A stretch of DNA of 64,000 nt from Apostichopus japonicus (taxonomy: Eukaryota > Echinodermata > Holothuroidea > Aspidochirotida > Stichopodidae): positions 32,360,166-32,424,165 of the forward strand of contig NC_092579.1 in NCBI RefSeq assembly GCF_037975245.1, read 5' to 3'. The notes below the pieces were generated by a model. It saw only the letters and a program-made list of their open reading frames with translations, was not told where the DNA came from and searched no databases. Positions 1 through 11,559 of this stretch are shown here, piece after piece. The translations under genes and the position numbers were made by a program. Position 1 is the stretch's first letter. Each line of letters begins with the position of its first letter.

Positions 1-724
1 GTGAAATGTCTAGTATTGTTGTATCAACTACAGTAGTTACAGAATATTATTATAAAATGTAAAAAAAAATGTAAAATTTTTTGATTGCAATAGATTTACA
101 AGCTATATTACAATGGAAAGACATGAAGGAAAAATTCATAAAAAAGATGACTTTAGAAACAAAGCTTAACAAACCTCAGTTAATTTGTTGTGAACGGTTG
201 AAAAACAGCGTTATTAGGCCAGGCTGGATTTTTTTTGCCACTTTTAATTTGTAAGGGAACGACCCATTAATTTGCCGAGGTTCATCGGTTTAGAGTGACA
301 AGACTATTTAGTCTAATACTTTAACCATTTAGCTGAGTTCCTCAGATCCAGCACAAAATCACAAAAAAGATATTTACCTGTCTCAAATGACATGTTTACA
401 GTGGTAGTACAAATTTGTCAACTTTTGGATAGATGGTGTCTAATTTTCTTTCAATGGGTGCAAGGGTGTTGTTGTTTTAATATCAAGTTTAAGGAACATG
501 CTTTGGTTGAGTGAGTTATTAGAATGTAAAGCAATGGGTTAACATTAACATTAAAGCCTGTTCTAGAAGAGCTGATAACATCATCAAGTTAGCCTTTAAA
601 GGAACATACCGGAGGTTTAGCATATTTTAACGGTAAATAGCTTGGAACTGGATCAGCAATTAACCTTGTTCTGGTGGACTACGACATTATTGTGTCTAAA
701 ATTCAGCCTACATTTGTCATTTAG
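1..724. other. No gene recognised
   Basis: AT-rich sequence with no convincing coding exon, RNA gene or repeat boundary. A pyrimidine-poor but usable splice acceptor (AG at 723-724) closes the stretch and borders the exon that follows. Confidence 0.4.
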
Positions 725-742
725 GTAGATACTGAAGAAGTG

Positions 743-2892
743 ATGGATATGAAGTCATGCTGTCGAGGAAGGAAACTTTCTTTTACAATTTTATTAATTC
801 TTATTCTCATTTCATTATCTGACAATAACATGGACGGAGAAATGTACTACATCTCAAACCTGCACATAATCAGAAAGCAAAGCCAGAATATTAAACTGGA
901 GGGTGGAGTGGAGGCAATAAGTAAGTGTTTACTATTTTGAATACATGTGCTGAAAGTTTCTCCATTTTGTTTATCATTATATTGATGATAACACTAGAGT
1001 TTCTGTTAATGGAAAAAAAAAATGCCCAATATCTTTGCATTTGTGTAGCAAGTCAGTCAATTTCATAGCAAGATTTGCTCGGGTAAATGGAGCAACAGAG
1101 TTCGGAGTGGGTTTAGTGGTACTGGATATGTTTTGGTGGGGTTACAGACAAAATCTATTAAAGAGATGGGGAATCTAGGTCCCACCCCTGGCTGCATCCA
1201 AACAGCAAAATACTAAGTAACTAGGTGTTAATTTACACATAAATAACAGGTCTTTAATTGAGATGGAGAACAACACACAATAACTGCAATGTTCCTAAAT
1301 ATTCCACTAAAACCCGCCCCCCCCCCCTCCCATCCTCCCAGACCAATTCTCTCCTAGTCTCATTACGTGTAGGGTTTCCAGAAAGATCTGATCTGACTCG
1401 GCGTTAATTTTGTTACAAACTTTTTCAAGAGTTTCCTCTAAATATATTTATATTTATATCTCTGGGATTATAGGGAAAGATTATCACTGCACAGAACAAA
1501 GCCTTATTTGTCAAAACAAACGTGACACAATGCGCATACAATTTAAGGGAAACCCCCCCCCCCCCAAAAAAAATAATGCACAGTACCATATGGCAAAACT
1601 TATGGCAGGTATAATATTGTTTCCAATACACTAGTAACTGCACAGCTACTTTGATGATGGGTAAAAGAGCAATTTGCTTTGCGTGAATACTTATTCAGTT
1701 CTAGGAAAAAAGGAACGAGCTTGTTATCCTTACAATATTCACCCCCAAAAAATACTTTACACTAAATCTGAGGACGAAGTACATAAACTTGATGTATTCT
1801 TTATGTTATGTATTGCCTTATGTATCACTTGAGTGACTCTGAATGGCACAAGCTAGATTGTACCTGACTTGAAGGTAGTAGCTTTATCCCTTTGTGTCCT
1901 GTATATTTGTCTTGTTTGTGTCTTGTTTTGTGTTATGTATTGTTTTGAGCAGTACATGGTATGCATTCATTTCAGAGTTGGAGAATATTCCTCACTTGAC
2001 TCCCAGGGTTTGAAAGGTACAGTTGTACAAGACTGGCTGTGTCATTTGTGGGCGTGGTGTGTTGGTTATTATTGCTGTTGTGGTAAGACCCTGTGAGGGC
2101 ACTAAGTTGTATTCAGGCTTGTTGAGATGCTTGAAGCTTAGCCTGCGAGGCCAACATTTTATATGCAAAAAAACATATATTACTTATTGTCACCACCTGA
2201 GTTAATTTGACCAGTAACCGGTTCTGTGTGGATGTATCGTGGTGCCAGTCTGTACCTGGAGAGCAAGTCAAAGCCCAGTGAAGTAAGTCACATTATTTAT
2301 CCTTGTTAAGAACATGTGGGGACAGGTGAACAGTGACATTTTGTTTATTGAAGTGTCACTGTTGTTGTGGGGGTTTGTATCCCGACCTAGGCAACTTTGG
2401 CTCTAGCCTAGGGGATATGTCAATAATACTTAGTAATATGTGTTACAAGATTATGCAATCAGGGATCACTTTAGAGAGGAGCATTGTGTCTTGGGGTATG
2501 GCATGATATTTCAGATACAGAGATTATGTTCTAGAATAATCCTGGCCATTGAAGCTGCCCTAGGGGTAGAGATAGTATGCATATAGTAAGTGTTGTATTG
2601 GAGCAGTTAGTGGGGGCATTATAGAATTGGGAGCCTTGTGATAATTTAGGACTTGGTGGTGGGTTTATGTAATTATTTATGTTGTTATGTGTTATGCATT
2701 TTCAATATCCCAAAGGGAAATTCACATCTGCAGGAAGGTTCACTGTGGTTAGGGTTCGTCTTACAAATACCCTCGGGATAATTCCAGAGCATGTATTTAG
2801 ACAAAATACTAGTTAACGTATTTTGTACCCTGCAGTTCTCGACAATCAGCGGAGCAAGAGAGACAAGGGGTGCTGGCCTAAAGAGAAAGTAG
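743..2892 (+). CDS. Candidate three-exon small secreted or membrane protein
   Basis: Unrecognised protein; a gene model built by eye. Exon 1 (725-920; ATG at 743) encodes a short basic N-terminus followed by a strongly hydrophobic run (FTILLILILISLS), which fits a signal peptide or type II signal anchor. It ends one base into a codon at a strong donor, GTAAGT (921). Exon 2 (2215-2282) is open, restores the frame, and ends between codons at another GTAAGT (2283). Exon 3 starts after a good acceptor (ACCCTGCAG ending at 2835) and reads 18 codons to TAG at 2890-2892. The joined product is about 100 residues. Seen: splice motifs and matching phases. Inferred: that they belong together. The exon 2 acceptor has a weak pyrimidine tract, no poly(A) signal was found, and the acceptor at 723 implies an upstream non-coding exon. 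Could be chance. Confidence 0.33.
921..2214. other. Intron-like stretch, no gene seen
   Basis: Lies between two proposed exons. It holds poly-C tracts (about 1315-1340 and 1549-1565), the second followed by an A tract, and short T-rich runs. No coding signal, RNA gene or element ends recognised. Confidence 0.35.
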
Positions 2893-3069
2893 CCCAAAAG
2901 ACGGGAGCTGGTGAAACAGTGACAGCGACCTGAAGGTTACCAAACTTTTGGATTGAAATTGTCATTTGAAGATGTGAAAAGAGATCAAGTTTCTTAATTT
3001 CTAGAATTTCCTAATGCTATAATTCAATCATTCCCTAATTTGTGATTTATATGAAGGGTGTAATTTCAT

Positions 3070-3295
3070 GAAGGGGTGTTTCAGTCGGTAATTGTATCAC
3101 TATATTTTTCTGTTCTATACACCCACATGTTCGAGTTCTATATGAACGGGTGTTTCAGTCGGTAATTGTATCACTATATTTTTCTGTTCTATACACCCAC
3201 ATGTCCGCGTTCTATATGAACGGGTGTTTCAGTCAGTAATTGTATCAATATATTTTTCTGTTCTATACACCCACATGTCAGAGTTCTTTATGGAG
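3070..3295. repeat. Tandem repeat, 74-bp period, three copies
   Basis: The phrase GGGTGTTTCAGTC recurs at 3074, 3148 and 3222, each followed by the same AATTGTATCA...TTCTGTTCTATACACCCACATGT text with one or two changes. Unit length is 74 bp. Each unit begins near GGGTGT and ends near ACACCC, so it has weak self-complementary ends. Confidence 0.85.
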
Positions 3296-3903
3296 TCAAG
3301 TACCTAGCTGTTATCCTCGCCTAAATTAACAAAGTTAGCATCATTCCCGTGTTGGTCAGGGGAACAGTGACACTTTAACCTTCGGAAAATTCCACTCTCC
3401 TCAACTCTGTTGTACTCCATCGCCTTCGGTAAGACTGAATATTACTAAGTGATATTCCATCATGGTTAGGGATACTTCTTTCCGGGGGTGGGGTGGGGAT
3501 GGCGGAGACAAAAAATTTAACAACTGCACTCATTCAATACAAAAACTTGGCATCAATTCCATATAAGTTAGGTAACATTCTCGCTTGTGAACTACCATAA
3601 ATAGAACATTTTCACCAAATTTAAACGTCCCTGATTTATGCTTGACATGATCCTGTTAAACGCGCTCGGGTTTATTTAGCAGCGAAGTAAATCTTTGTAC
3701 GCAAGACCGACTCATTGGTTAGTTTTGAAATTCATTCCAACTTTCTTCGCACATGACCATATCTGTGACCCGCTCGCAAACAATAGTCCTACAACCCACT
3801 GTCTCCAGCATACTGCTACCAATAATTTTATACAATGCGAGCATCATATCCATCTTGTACTCTCAACGTACCAAACCCAAAAGGAAGAAACTTGAAAATG
3901 TAC

Positions 3904-6624
3904 CTGGCTCTTCCTCCTTCTGTATGGCTTTATGAGACTGAACGACCCTTTGACCTAACATCTTGATCTCTGCTAACAGTCTCTTCACGGAATCCTCTGA
4001 TTTTACTACGCTGTCCTTCAACGTCTAAGCAGAAAGAAGATGGATTAATAATCAATCATGCAAATATGGATTATTATACAACACCTAATTGTAGTCTGGT
4101 CATTTGATTGGTCAATTGCTTGTTGATTGCATGCAAAATCCGCTCTATTCCACTCTATGAAATAGAACCATGAGTTATACTTTTTTGGTAGCACTTTTTC
4201 AATGGTAAGAGAGCAGAGAAACCTGTCTGTTCAAAACAATCGGTTGCATGAGTGCATTTTACCCGTCTTAATATAATATGTTGCATAAAACAAATAATGA
4301 ATGGTTTCCATTCGTGCAATAGTGCAAATATTTCATTCGTTGAAAGATGTAATTTGTTCCATTCAACTCTGCTGCGCCCGTTGAATGGAACATTCCATCT
4401 TTCAACTCATGAAATATTTGCACTATTGCACTCATAACCATTCAATATTTGTATAATAATCAATCATGCAAATATGGATTAATAATCAATCACGCAAAGA
4501 TGGATTAGTAATCAATCACGCAAAGATGCATTAATAATCATCGTTGCTTACAGATTTCTCTTTTGTTATACAACCTACGGGGGAAATGAATTCCACCCCA
4601 CCAAGATGGGGAATACTGTATTTTCACTTTCGTTAAATGACGTGTTAAATTTTTCCCCATAAGGTCTGTTCATACCACCGTCTCTTATGCTATTGTCGCG
4701 TTACAGAGCAGACGTCACTTACTCTTTTCGTTGGGATCTGGGTAGGAGTTGAAATTTAAGCGCCAATGAATGAGCTGGAGCTTGTGGATTAAACACCAAA
4801 TGTTTCCTCCCCTACAGCAGTGGGTAGTTTCACTCAACATTCTATTAAACATGAAATGTAGTGTAAGCACTGAAACTTGAAATTTTCAACATGTTACATG
4901 ATGTTGCATGTTAGTCGCAATTTAACCTTGCATCTCATGATATCAAACACTAACATGTTAGGACAGCCCTTGAACAAAGCAATTAAACATACATTAAAGT
5001 AATGAAACTATACTCAAATTGACAGTTGAATGATCCATTAATTAATAGTTTTGTCATCTCACCTTCATTCTGCCATGGATTGCTTCATTAGTCATCTTAA
5101 TTCCTTGCATACCTTGAAGGTAGCCATCTTTATCAATCATATCTCTCCTGAAACTTGCCTAATAAACTCCCTTGTTATGGGATCTTAGCATCTATTAAGA
5201 TTAAAACATAAGACAAGATGGCAATCTATGGTACTCATCTCTTTTATGATGGAATGGATCTACAATGAACTTTGACCTTGACCCTAAACAACTGCATAAG
5301 TTCTAATTTAAAATTTGTCTCATTATAGTCAACATATCTGTGGTTTAATGACTTTTTCCAACATGCTGACAAGCAGAAAATGGCTACACTTTCTGGGTAT
5401 TTGACCTTTCACCTATGACATTTAGACAATCACCAAAGATCAAGTTTACAGTACATGGTCAGGCACCTACCCACCAAGTTTGAACCTGATCGGACTAACA
5501 GTCTAGGACACACTCTTTTGCACAATTTAGACCAATTTTAACTTTAACTCAATTGACCCGTTAACTACAAGCCTAAACAGCTAAATCTGTCTTGCTTTAA
5601 ACTTTGTCTCTTCATTCTCTACATATAATGTGGTTTAATGCCTTTGTCCAACAAGTTGGCATGCAGAAAATGGCTAAAAACTAATTTTTAGATTTCTTGA
5701 CCTTCAACCTCTTTGACGTCATCAATCGCGCAGGCATGAGTTACCTGTAATATGGTCAGGCTCCCACCCACCAAGTTTGAACTCGACAGGACTTGGGGTC
5801 TAGGAGGAGTCTGCGACATACTTAATTTTGCTCACTCACTCACGCACACACGGACACGCACACTCACTCACTCACATTTTTGATGTGGAGTGAAGTACAT
5901 TATCTCATCTCCCTATTCATTACATGAAGGGAGATGAGATCAAAACAAACTCAACACAAGGTTACAAACAGTTCTGCTTTACAGCAAGAAATAGATAGTG
6001 GTCTACTTTAAAATGCACTGTGCAGTTTTCAGTACAGTCAACTGTTTAGAGTGTAAATTTAAAAATCATATCGTTTAAGCAGCTTGTTTTAGCTGCCCAC
6101 CCCTCCTCCACTCACCCCCACCCCAAATTGACTTCTATTTACCTTCCCAATCCTTTACAACTTGAGATAGTTTAAAATATCGTTACCAAGATACAGCGTT
6201 ACCTTTCAACCAGTTACATTTATGGTAAGCAAACATTCGGTTTGGGATTATCCAATAACTTGTCTCAATACATTGCATTTACTTTTCCCAGTCAGTTTCT
6301 TATTTTTGAATTGTTTTACAAAAGAATAAAACATAGATAATATGTTGCCAGCTGACAAAACCTTGCTTAAAATAAAACATGTTTAGAGAGTGAAACTTAC
6401 TTATGACTGGTTAAAATGTCCCTGTAACTATCGCTACCACTGGACTCCGTGTTCAGAGATGAGCCATGCTTGTACTCGGACTGAGCCGTATCTCCTAAAT
6501 TTTCTATAGCGACCTTTTGTTGGGAGAATAAACTGCAGCGGAAGATGAAAGAAAAGAGAACCAACAATGTAGACAGACAGAGGGTGAAAGAAGAAACTAG
6601 AGCACCAATGGTGCAGAAGCTCAT
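3904..6624 (-). CDS. Membrane-anchored coiled-coil protein, three exons (partial)
   Basis: Family not recognised. Read on the minus strand, exon a (6624-6401) starts with ATG and encodes a roughly 25-residue hydrophobic segment (residues about 8-32, containing STLLVLFSFIF), then a polar Ser/Glu-rich stretch. It ends two bases into a codon at the donor GTAAGT. Exon b (5147-5063), after a TTTCAG acceptor, supplies the missing base and 28 open codons, ending between codons at GTGAGA. Exon c (4024-3904), after a TTTCTGCTTAG acceptor, gives 40 open codons rich in Lys/Glu/Leu with heptad-like spacing (KRLLAEIKMLGQRVVQ) and ends with phase 1 at a GTACAT donor. The agreement of all phases is the main evidence. 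The layout (one membrane segment then a coiled coil) suggests a type II membrane protein; the C-terminal exons were not found. An alternative acceptor 11 bases upstream of exon b would break the frame. The ATG may not be the true start. Confidence 0.5.
4038..4545. repeat. Short tandem repeat (about 27 bp) interrupted by a hairpin-bearing segment
   Basis: The phrase AATCAATCAYGCAAAKATGGATTA occurs once near 4048-4073 and three more times between 4456 and 4540. The roughly 390-bp segment between the two groups contains the long inverted repeat at 4299-4445, which suggests that it was inserted into a pre-existing short array. Confidence 0.55.
4299..4445. repeat. Long imperfect inverted repeat (hairpin, MITE-like)
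   Basis: Left arm 4299-4367 and right arm 4380-4445 are near-complementary, both containing GCAATAGTGCAAATATTTCAT or its complement and GTTGAATGGAAC or its complement. A 12-base loop (TCTGCTGCGCCC) separates them. A transcript across it would fold into a stem of over 60 bp with a few mismatches. No clear target duplication was found. Confidence 0.75.
4561..5062. other. Intron-like stretch, no gene seen
   Basis: Within the proposed intron between exons b and c of the minus-strand gene. AT-rich, with no recognisable coding region, RNA gene or repeat ends. Confidence 0.35.
5250..5945. repeat. GACC-rich degenerate repeat ending in a hairpin
   Basis: Two related halves share 'TGTGGTTTAATG...TTTGTCCAACA...GCAGAAAATGGCTA' (about 5340 and 5630) and 'CACCCACCAAGTTTGAAC' (about 5468 and 5768). 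A CACTCACTCAC-rich simple repeat follows (5830-5876). A 13-bp perfect stem closes it (5902-5914 pairing with 5928-5940, ATCTCATCTCCCT), followed by CAAAAC. It behaves like a degenerate dispersed element; family not identified. Confidence 0.55.
5946..6400. other. Intron-like stretch, no gene seen
   Basis: AT-rich sequence next to the exon with the membrane segment. Nothing recognisable apart from C-rich runs near 6100-6125. Confidence 0.3.
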
Positions 6625-6649
6625 TCCTTTTCGAGCTTAAAAATGTAGG

Positions 6650-6775
6650 GCCCACAAAACTTTATGGCCCACCAAATTTCAGGCCATTTTTCAGATTCCA
6701 CCAATTTTGGGCCCATGAGGGATAACCCCCCCCCCCCTCCCTCCGTTAGCAGAATCCTGGCCACACCACTGGCTA
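6650..6775 (-). repeat. Probable hAT-like element fragment
   Basis: The right end, read on the minus strand, begins CCAGTGGTGTGGCCAGGATT, resembling the CAGTGGCG start of the element at 10497. A poly-C run and two GGCCCA-rich phrases follow. The other end and a target duplication were not found, so this is a fragment at best. Confidence 0.35.
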
Positions 6776-6910
6776 TAATTCCTATTTTCCCCCTTTAAAT
6801 CCTATTTTACCAACTCTCTCAAACAATACCACTGACCTACCCTATTAAACTTTCTCCCCTCTACCTGAGCAGACCTGAAGCACACCTTGCCAACATTTTG
6901 GCTGGCTGCC

Positions 6911-7897
6911 TATGGCGGGCCATCAGTCTCAAATCATTGGAGATCGACTTATACCGATTTAAATCGACATATACCAGTTTCCTTCGACATATACCAGTTT
7001 CCTTCGACTTATACCAGTTTCATTCTACATATCATCGATTTAAATCGACATATACCAGTTTCATTCTACATATCATCGATTTAAATCGACATATACCAGT
7101 TTCATTCTTCATATCATCGATTTATTTTACTTATCATCGATTTAATTTGGAATAGTTAATGAGCTAAATCGATGATATGTCGATTTAAATAGGTATATGT
7201 CAATTTGAGACGCTAGAAACTGGTATAAGTCCACGGAAATTGACTTCTACCGATTTAATTCGACATATCATCGATTTAAACTGGTAGATGTCGATTTAAA
7301 TGGACATATCATCGATTTATTTTACATATCATCGATTTAAATCGATGATAAGTAATATAAATCGATGATATGTAGAATAAATCGATGATATGTCGATTTA
7401 AATTGACATATACCAGTTTCATTCTACATATCATCGATTTAAATCGACATATACCAGTTTCCTTCGACATATCATCGATTTATTTTACTTATCATCGATT
7501 TAAATCGATGATAAGTAAAATAAATCGATGATATGTAGAATAAATCGATGATATGTCGATTTAAATTGACATATACCAGTTTCATTCCACATATCATCGA
7601 TTTAAATCGACATATACCAGTTACTATCGACATATCATCGATTTATTTTACTTATCATCGATTTAAATCGATGATAAGTAAAATAAATCGATGATATGTA
7701 GAATGAAACTGGTATATGTCGATTTAAATCGATGATATGTAGAATGAAGCTGGTATATGTCGATTTAAATCGATGATATGTAGAATGAAACTGGTATAAG
7801 TCGAAGGAAACTGGTATATGTCGAAGGAAACTGGTATATGTCGATTTAAATCGGTATAAGTCGATCTCCAATGATTTGAGACTGATGGCCCGCCATA
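6911..7897. mobile_element. Foldback element with long inverted ends and ATCGAT-rich core
   Basis: Starts TATGGCGGGCCATCAGTCTC (6911) and ends with its exact complement (7897). The inverted ends extend about 150-200 bp and are built from short modules (ATATACCAGTTTC, ATCGATTTAAATCGACAT). The core is full of nested palindromes around ATCATCGATTTAAATCGATGAT. The six bases GCTGCC flank both ends (6905-6910 and 7898-7903), a likely target duplication. No transposase reading frame; apparent frames in the arms mirror one another because the arms are complementary. The architecture resembles foldback transposons, which are known in sea urchins (TU elements); family membership is inference. Confidence 0.8.
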
Positions 7898-7903
7898 GCT
7901 GCC

Positions 7904-8200
7904 TACATACCTCAGGCTCAAAGACTTCTAAGAATCGGCAAGTGCTGATTGGCTGTAGGGCTCTCACGCTTACAGTTCAACAGTTAATAACAACTCCCAG
8001 TCCTGCTTTAATTCCACTAACAGCCTCTGCAGAGCTTAACCACAAATGTAAACAAACACTGCAGATACTGGGAGACAAATTAAAGGAGATTTTTTTAAAC
8101 AATGGGGATTAATTGTAATTAATTAACTTTTGACCAAAAATTATTAGGCATCACCTTATTCATACACAATCCAACAATCATCAGTTCAACTTTGAATATG
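7904..8200. other. No feature recognised
   Basis: Short stretch after the foldback element. A reading frame of 78 codons crosses its right end (7876-8112) but starts inside the element and has no recognisable domain. Confidence 0.3.
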
Positions 8201-8224
8201 ATCCATCAAAATCTTGAGGAGATT

Positions 8225-8762
8225 GAGATATTTGAAAATATTACAAAGAATGACCCCCGATGACCCCCTAAATGACATTTGACCTCAATTTTCCAAACAC
8301 TCCTCGTAACTCCTATCCCGAGGAACGTTGTGACTATCACTATCACTGGCCATACACTGTACGAACAGGAGCAATTTGAAAATATTGGGCCGGGGCCCGG
8401 GACACAAAAGACCCCTAGTTGATCTTTGATCTGAAATTCATGAACACCCTGAAGGTAAAACTTCCATAGTACTATCGTGACAAACCCTCAACATTGTACC
8501 ATGGAATCTGTAGGAGAAGAAGCGTTTTGTGTATTTCCACAAAATGGCCCATTACGGCCCACAGGTGACCTTTGACCCCATATTTCGGACCATCTCTGAT
8601 GGCCCTATACCCAATGGTCCTTGTGTCCAATTTTCATGAAATTCCATCAAACGTTGTGCGAGTGGGAGCGGTTTTACCAATTGTTGACGGATAGAGTGAT
8701 AGAGTGATAGACGCCGCACTGTAACAATAGCTCACACCAGCATGCTGGTATGAGCTAAAAAC
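8225..8762 (+). repeat. GACCTTTGACC-type repeat ending in a palindromic hairpin
   Basis: Body contains repeated TGACCCC/TGACCT phrases (8252-8285, 8411-8430, 8568-8582). Then comes the short direct repeat ATAGAGTGATAGAGTGATAG (from 8692) and a terminal hairpin. TAGCTCACACCAGC (8728-8741) pairs with 8744-8757 with one mismatch, and AAAACC follows. The same order (GACC-rich body, simple repeat, hairpin, A-run) is seen at 5250-5945. Possibly a non-autonomous retroelement or Helitron-like end; not resolved. Confidence 0.55.
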
Positions 8763-10488
8763 CAAACACACTCAATGAATGTAAAAATATGTACGTCAGG
8801 AAGCAGGTGGATGGCAAAATACCTCTTGCGGTAATGAGCTTAAAAATCATCCATCACTGATAGCAACAACTGCGGTATGCCTTTTAACCCTTTCAATGCC
8901 TTAGGTGCTCTCTTGATCATCCTACAACTTTATCATCAAAGTCAGGGCTCTAAGATTGTCCAAAACTCCAGCAAAATTTGTGCCAAGAGCCAGTAAATAT
9001 TGAGCAGCTGCAGGAAATGTTAAGGTTTTGATGTACAGTTTTCAAAAAACCACTGAAAAAAAAGTTGCTCTTAAAATTCTGTCAATTCTACCTGTTTTTT
9101 CTCACTCTGGAAACCATGCGCCTTGGTGCCTTTTCACAAGTGTATGTAAATAGCCTTGTTTTCCTACTAAAACTACAAAGTTGCCGTAGTGCCCCTGCTA
9201 TCTCAATGAAAATCAAAGACAATTTCTAATTCTCTCCCTCGAAATAGTGGCTGTGCCCCTCCGGATTCTTAATGAGGGTACATTATAATAAGCTGGGTAC
9301 TTAGGTAAAAACTGCAATTGCTGATTCAAGGCACCAAACTGCATTAAATAAAAGCTTTCAATATATAAATATCTCTGCATCCTACCCTGTTAGTTTCTGT
9401 TACAGCTTATTGTTGCTCCATTTACTGATACTGTTTATATAATAAACTACTTATTATCGACTTTTGTTTTCCAAAATATTCTATTTTGATTATTCACGTG
9501 TGCAATTACTCCACTGTAATGTTCAACTACAGTAGTAGCAGTGTGGTCTAACAGTTGAATGTTAAATGGATTCCAGAGGGGTGAGAAAGGTAGGGATTTG
9601 GGACAGGTACAGTGACAGGACTCACATGAGTAAGGATTGGGGAGTACAACAAATACAGCCCATCATATATGGAGGGACTACGCCTACCTGCGGAAAGAAA
9701 TATGATGTTTGTCCAGACGAAGGACAGATTTATACTCTAAACTTGACAACTTAGGGAAAAGGGCAGTAGAACATTTGAAAGAGCTGTTTGCATTAGAAAA
9801 TAAAGAAAAGTCTATGAAAACCTCCAAAATTCTGGAAGGATACAACAGCTCCTGAAACCCTACTTCTCTTGTCCCTTGCATCATTGTCCCTGCACCCCAC
9901 CCCCCCCTCTGTCCTTTCACTGCAAATCGCATGGATGCATTCACTAAAATGCCGCTACTTCGGCCACGTACAGTAGCCGGATAGATTTATAACAATCGAG
10001 ATATAACATCGAGTTATAAAAAAACAAACACCACCTTTGTTGTTCTACTCCACCTTTTGACCTTTTGACATTAAGTATTCCCATATTGACATTAAAAAAA
10101 GATGCCTCCCAATAATAAAGTTGGTGTGATTGCCATCAGAAATGTTTGAAAGGATAATTTCTAATCAATGTGGGGTGTTTTCAAGCCACAGCAGCGCAAA
10201 GTTTTGGTATTTTGGGGTCTAATCATTAAGTGTATTAAAACCATAAATTACCAGCGTTTGTGAAAAGTACACTCTTGAGTCGGAAAATAAATGTGAGCAA
10301 CCATTTCTTGTGAGATATGACGTGTCAAGTGTACCCAAAAAATATCAGTTTTTTTTTACTCATTAAGTAAGATAAAGAAAGTGATGAGTATTATTTTTTT
10401 TCAAGTTCGGTTTTAAGGATATCACTTTGACGTCTGCATGATTAGCAATACATATTTCAATTTGGAATATTTTACTCACATTCATGGC
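8763..10488. other. Long stretch without a recognisable gene
   Basis: AT-rich sequence with only short frames. None has a domain, splice-consistent partner or codon pattern that I can support. A C-rich run lies at 9896-9906. Confidence 0.4.
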
Positions 10489-10496
10489 ATATCAGC

Positions 10497-10861
10497 CAGT
10501 GGCGTAGGAAGGTACTTTTGAGTGGGGGGGCTGAAGACGGATGGCTGGCCTGGGGGAGGGGTCTAAGGGGAGGGGTGTCCCCCTCCCCTTTGGACTTTTT
10601 TTGCATTTCCAGGTGGCCTCAGATGCAATTTGGTGCAATATAGCACACTTCAACCCACCCACTCCATTTTGTATATAATTTTGCATTTTCACCTGGCCTT
10701 AGATGCTATTTGGTGCTCTAAATGAGATTTTTTTCTCATTTGGAAATGAAAAAGGGGTTTTCTGACTTGCGAAGCGGGGGGCGGAATGATACTTCCGCCC
10801 CTCCACATTTTTCACTGGGGGGGCTGGCGCCCCCCCAGCCCCCCCGGTTCCTACGCCCTTG
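10497..10861. mobile_element. hAT-type MITE, 365 bp, exact 8-bp target duplication
   Basis: Left end CAGTGGCGTAGGAA and right end TTCCTACGCCCTTG are imperfect inverted repeats, and subterminal G-run and C-run tracts (GGGGGGGCTG and CAGCCCCCCC) are also complementary. The octamer ATATCAGC flanks both sides exactly (10489-10496 and 10862-10869). An 8-bp duplication with a CAGTGGCG start is typical of hAT elements. No coding capacity, so non-autonomous. Only the terminal few bases of the ends differ (CAGTG versus CAAGG). Confidence 0.87.
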
Positions 10862-10869
10862 ATATCAGC

Positions 10870-11355
<486 letters not shown>

Positions 11356-11440
11356 GCGGGAGGCCCGTGGTTCGAATCCCGGTGGAGGCTGAAAGTTTTT
11401 TCACTGTTCTTGATTTTCCAACTCATTACGATTTTCATTT
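11356..11440 (+). mobile_element. tRNA-derived SINE fragment
   Basis: A perfect Pol III B-box, GGTTCGAATCC, lies at 11369-11379. It is set in GCGGGAGGCCCGTGGTTCGA and followed by GGTGGAGGCTGAAAGTTTTTT, as in tRNA-headed SINEs. The A-box half has been replaced by the TA microsatellite, so this is a 5'-truncated copy. The body ends into another TA tract at 11441. Confidence 0.7.
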
Positions 11441-11464
11441 ATATAAATATATATATATATATAA

Positions 11465-11512
<48 letters not shown>

Positions 11513-11559
11513 TATTTATTTATTTGTTTGCCACAAAAGTACAAAGTGGAGGAAGTCTT

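Noticed and set aside
2685-2897. 70-codon minus-strand frame as a downstream exon of the minus-strand gene
   Set aside because: No acceptor of the right phase was found and composition gives no coiled-coil continuation. It overlaps the plus-strand exon 3 candidate, and neither could be proven by eye.
6887-7967. Two near-identical 65-110-codon proteins on opposite strands
   Set aside because: They are the two complementary arms of the foldback element.
10492-10692. 66-codon minus-strand frame
   Set aside because: Lies within the hAT-type MITE and starts in its interior; explained by the element.
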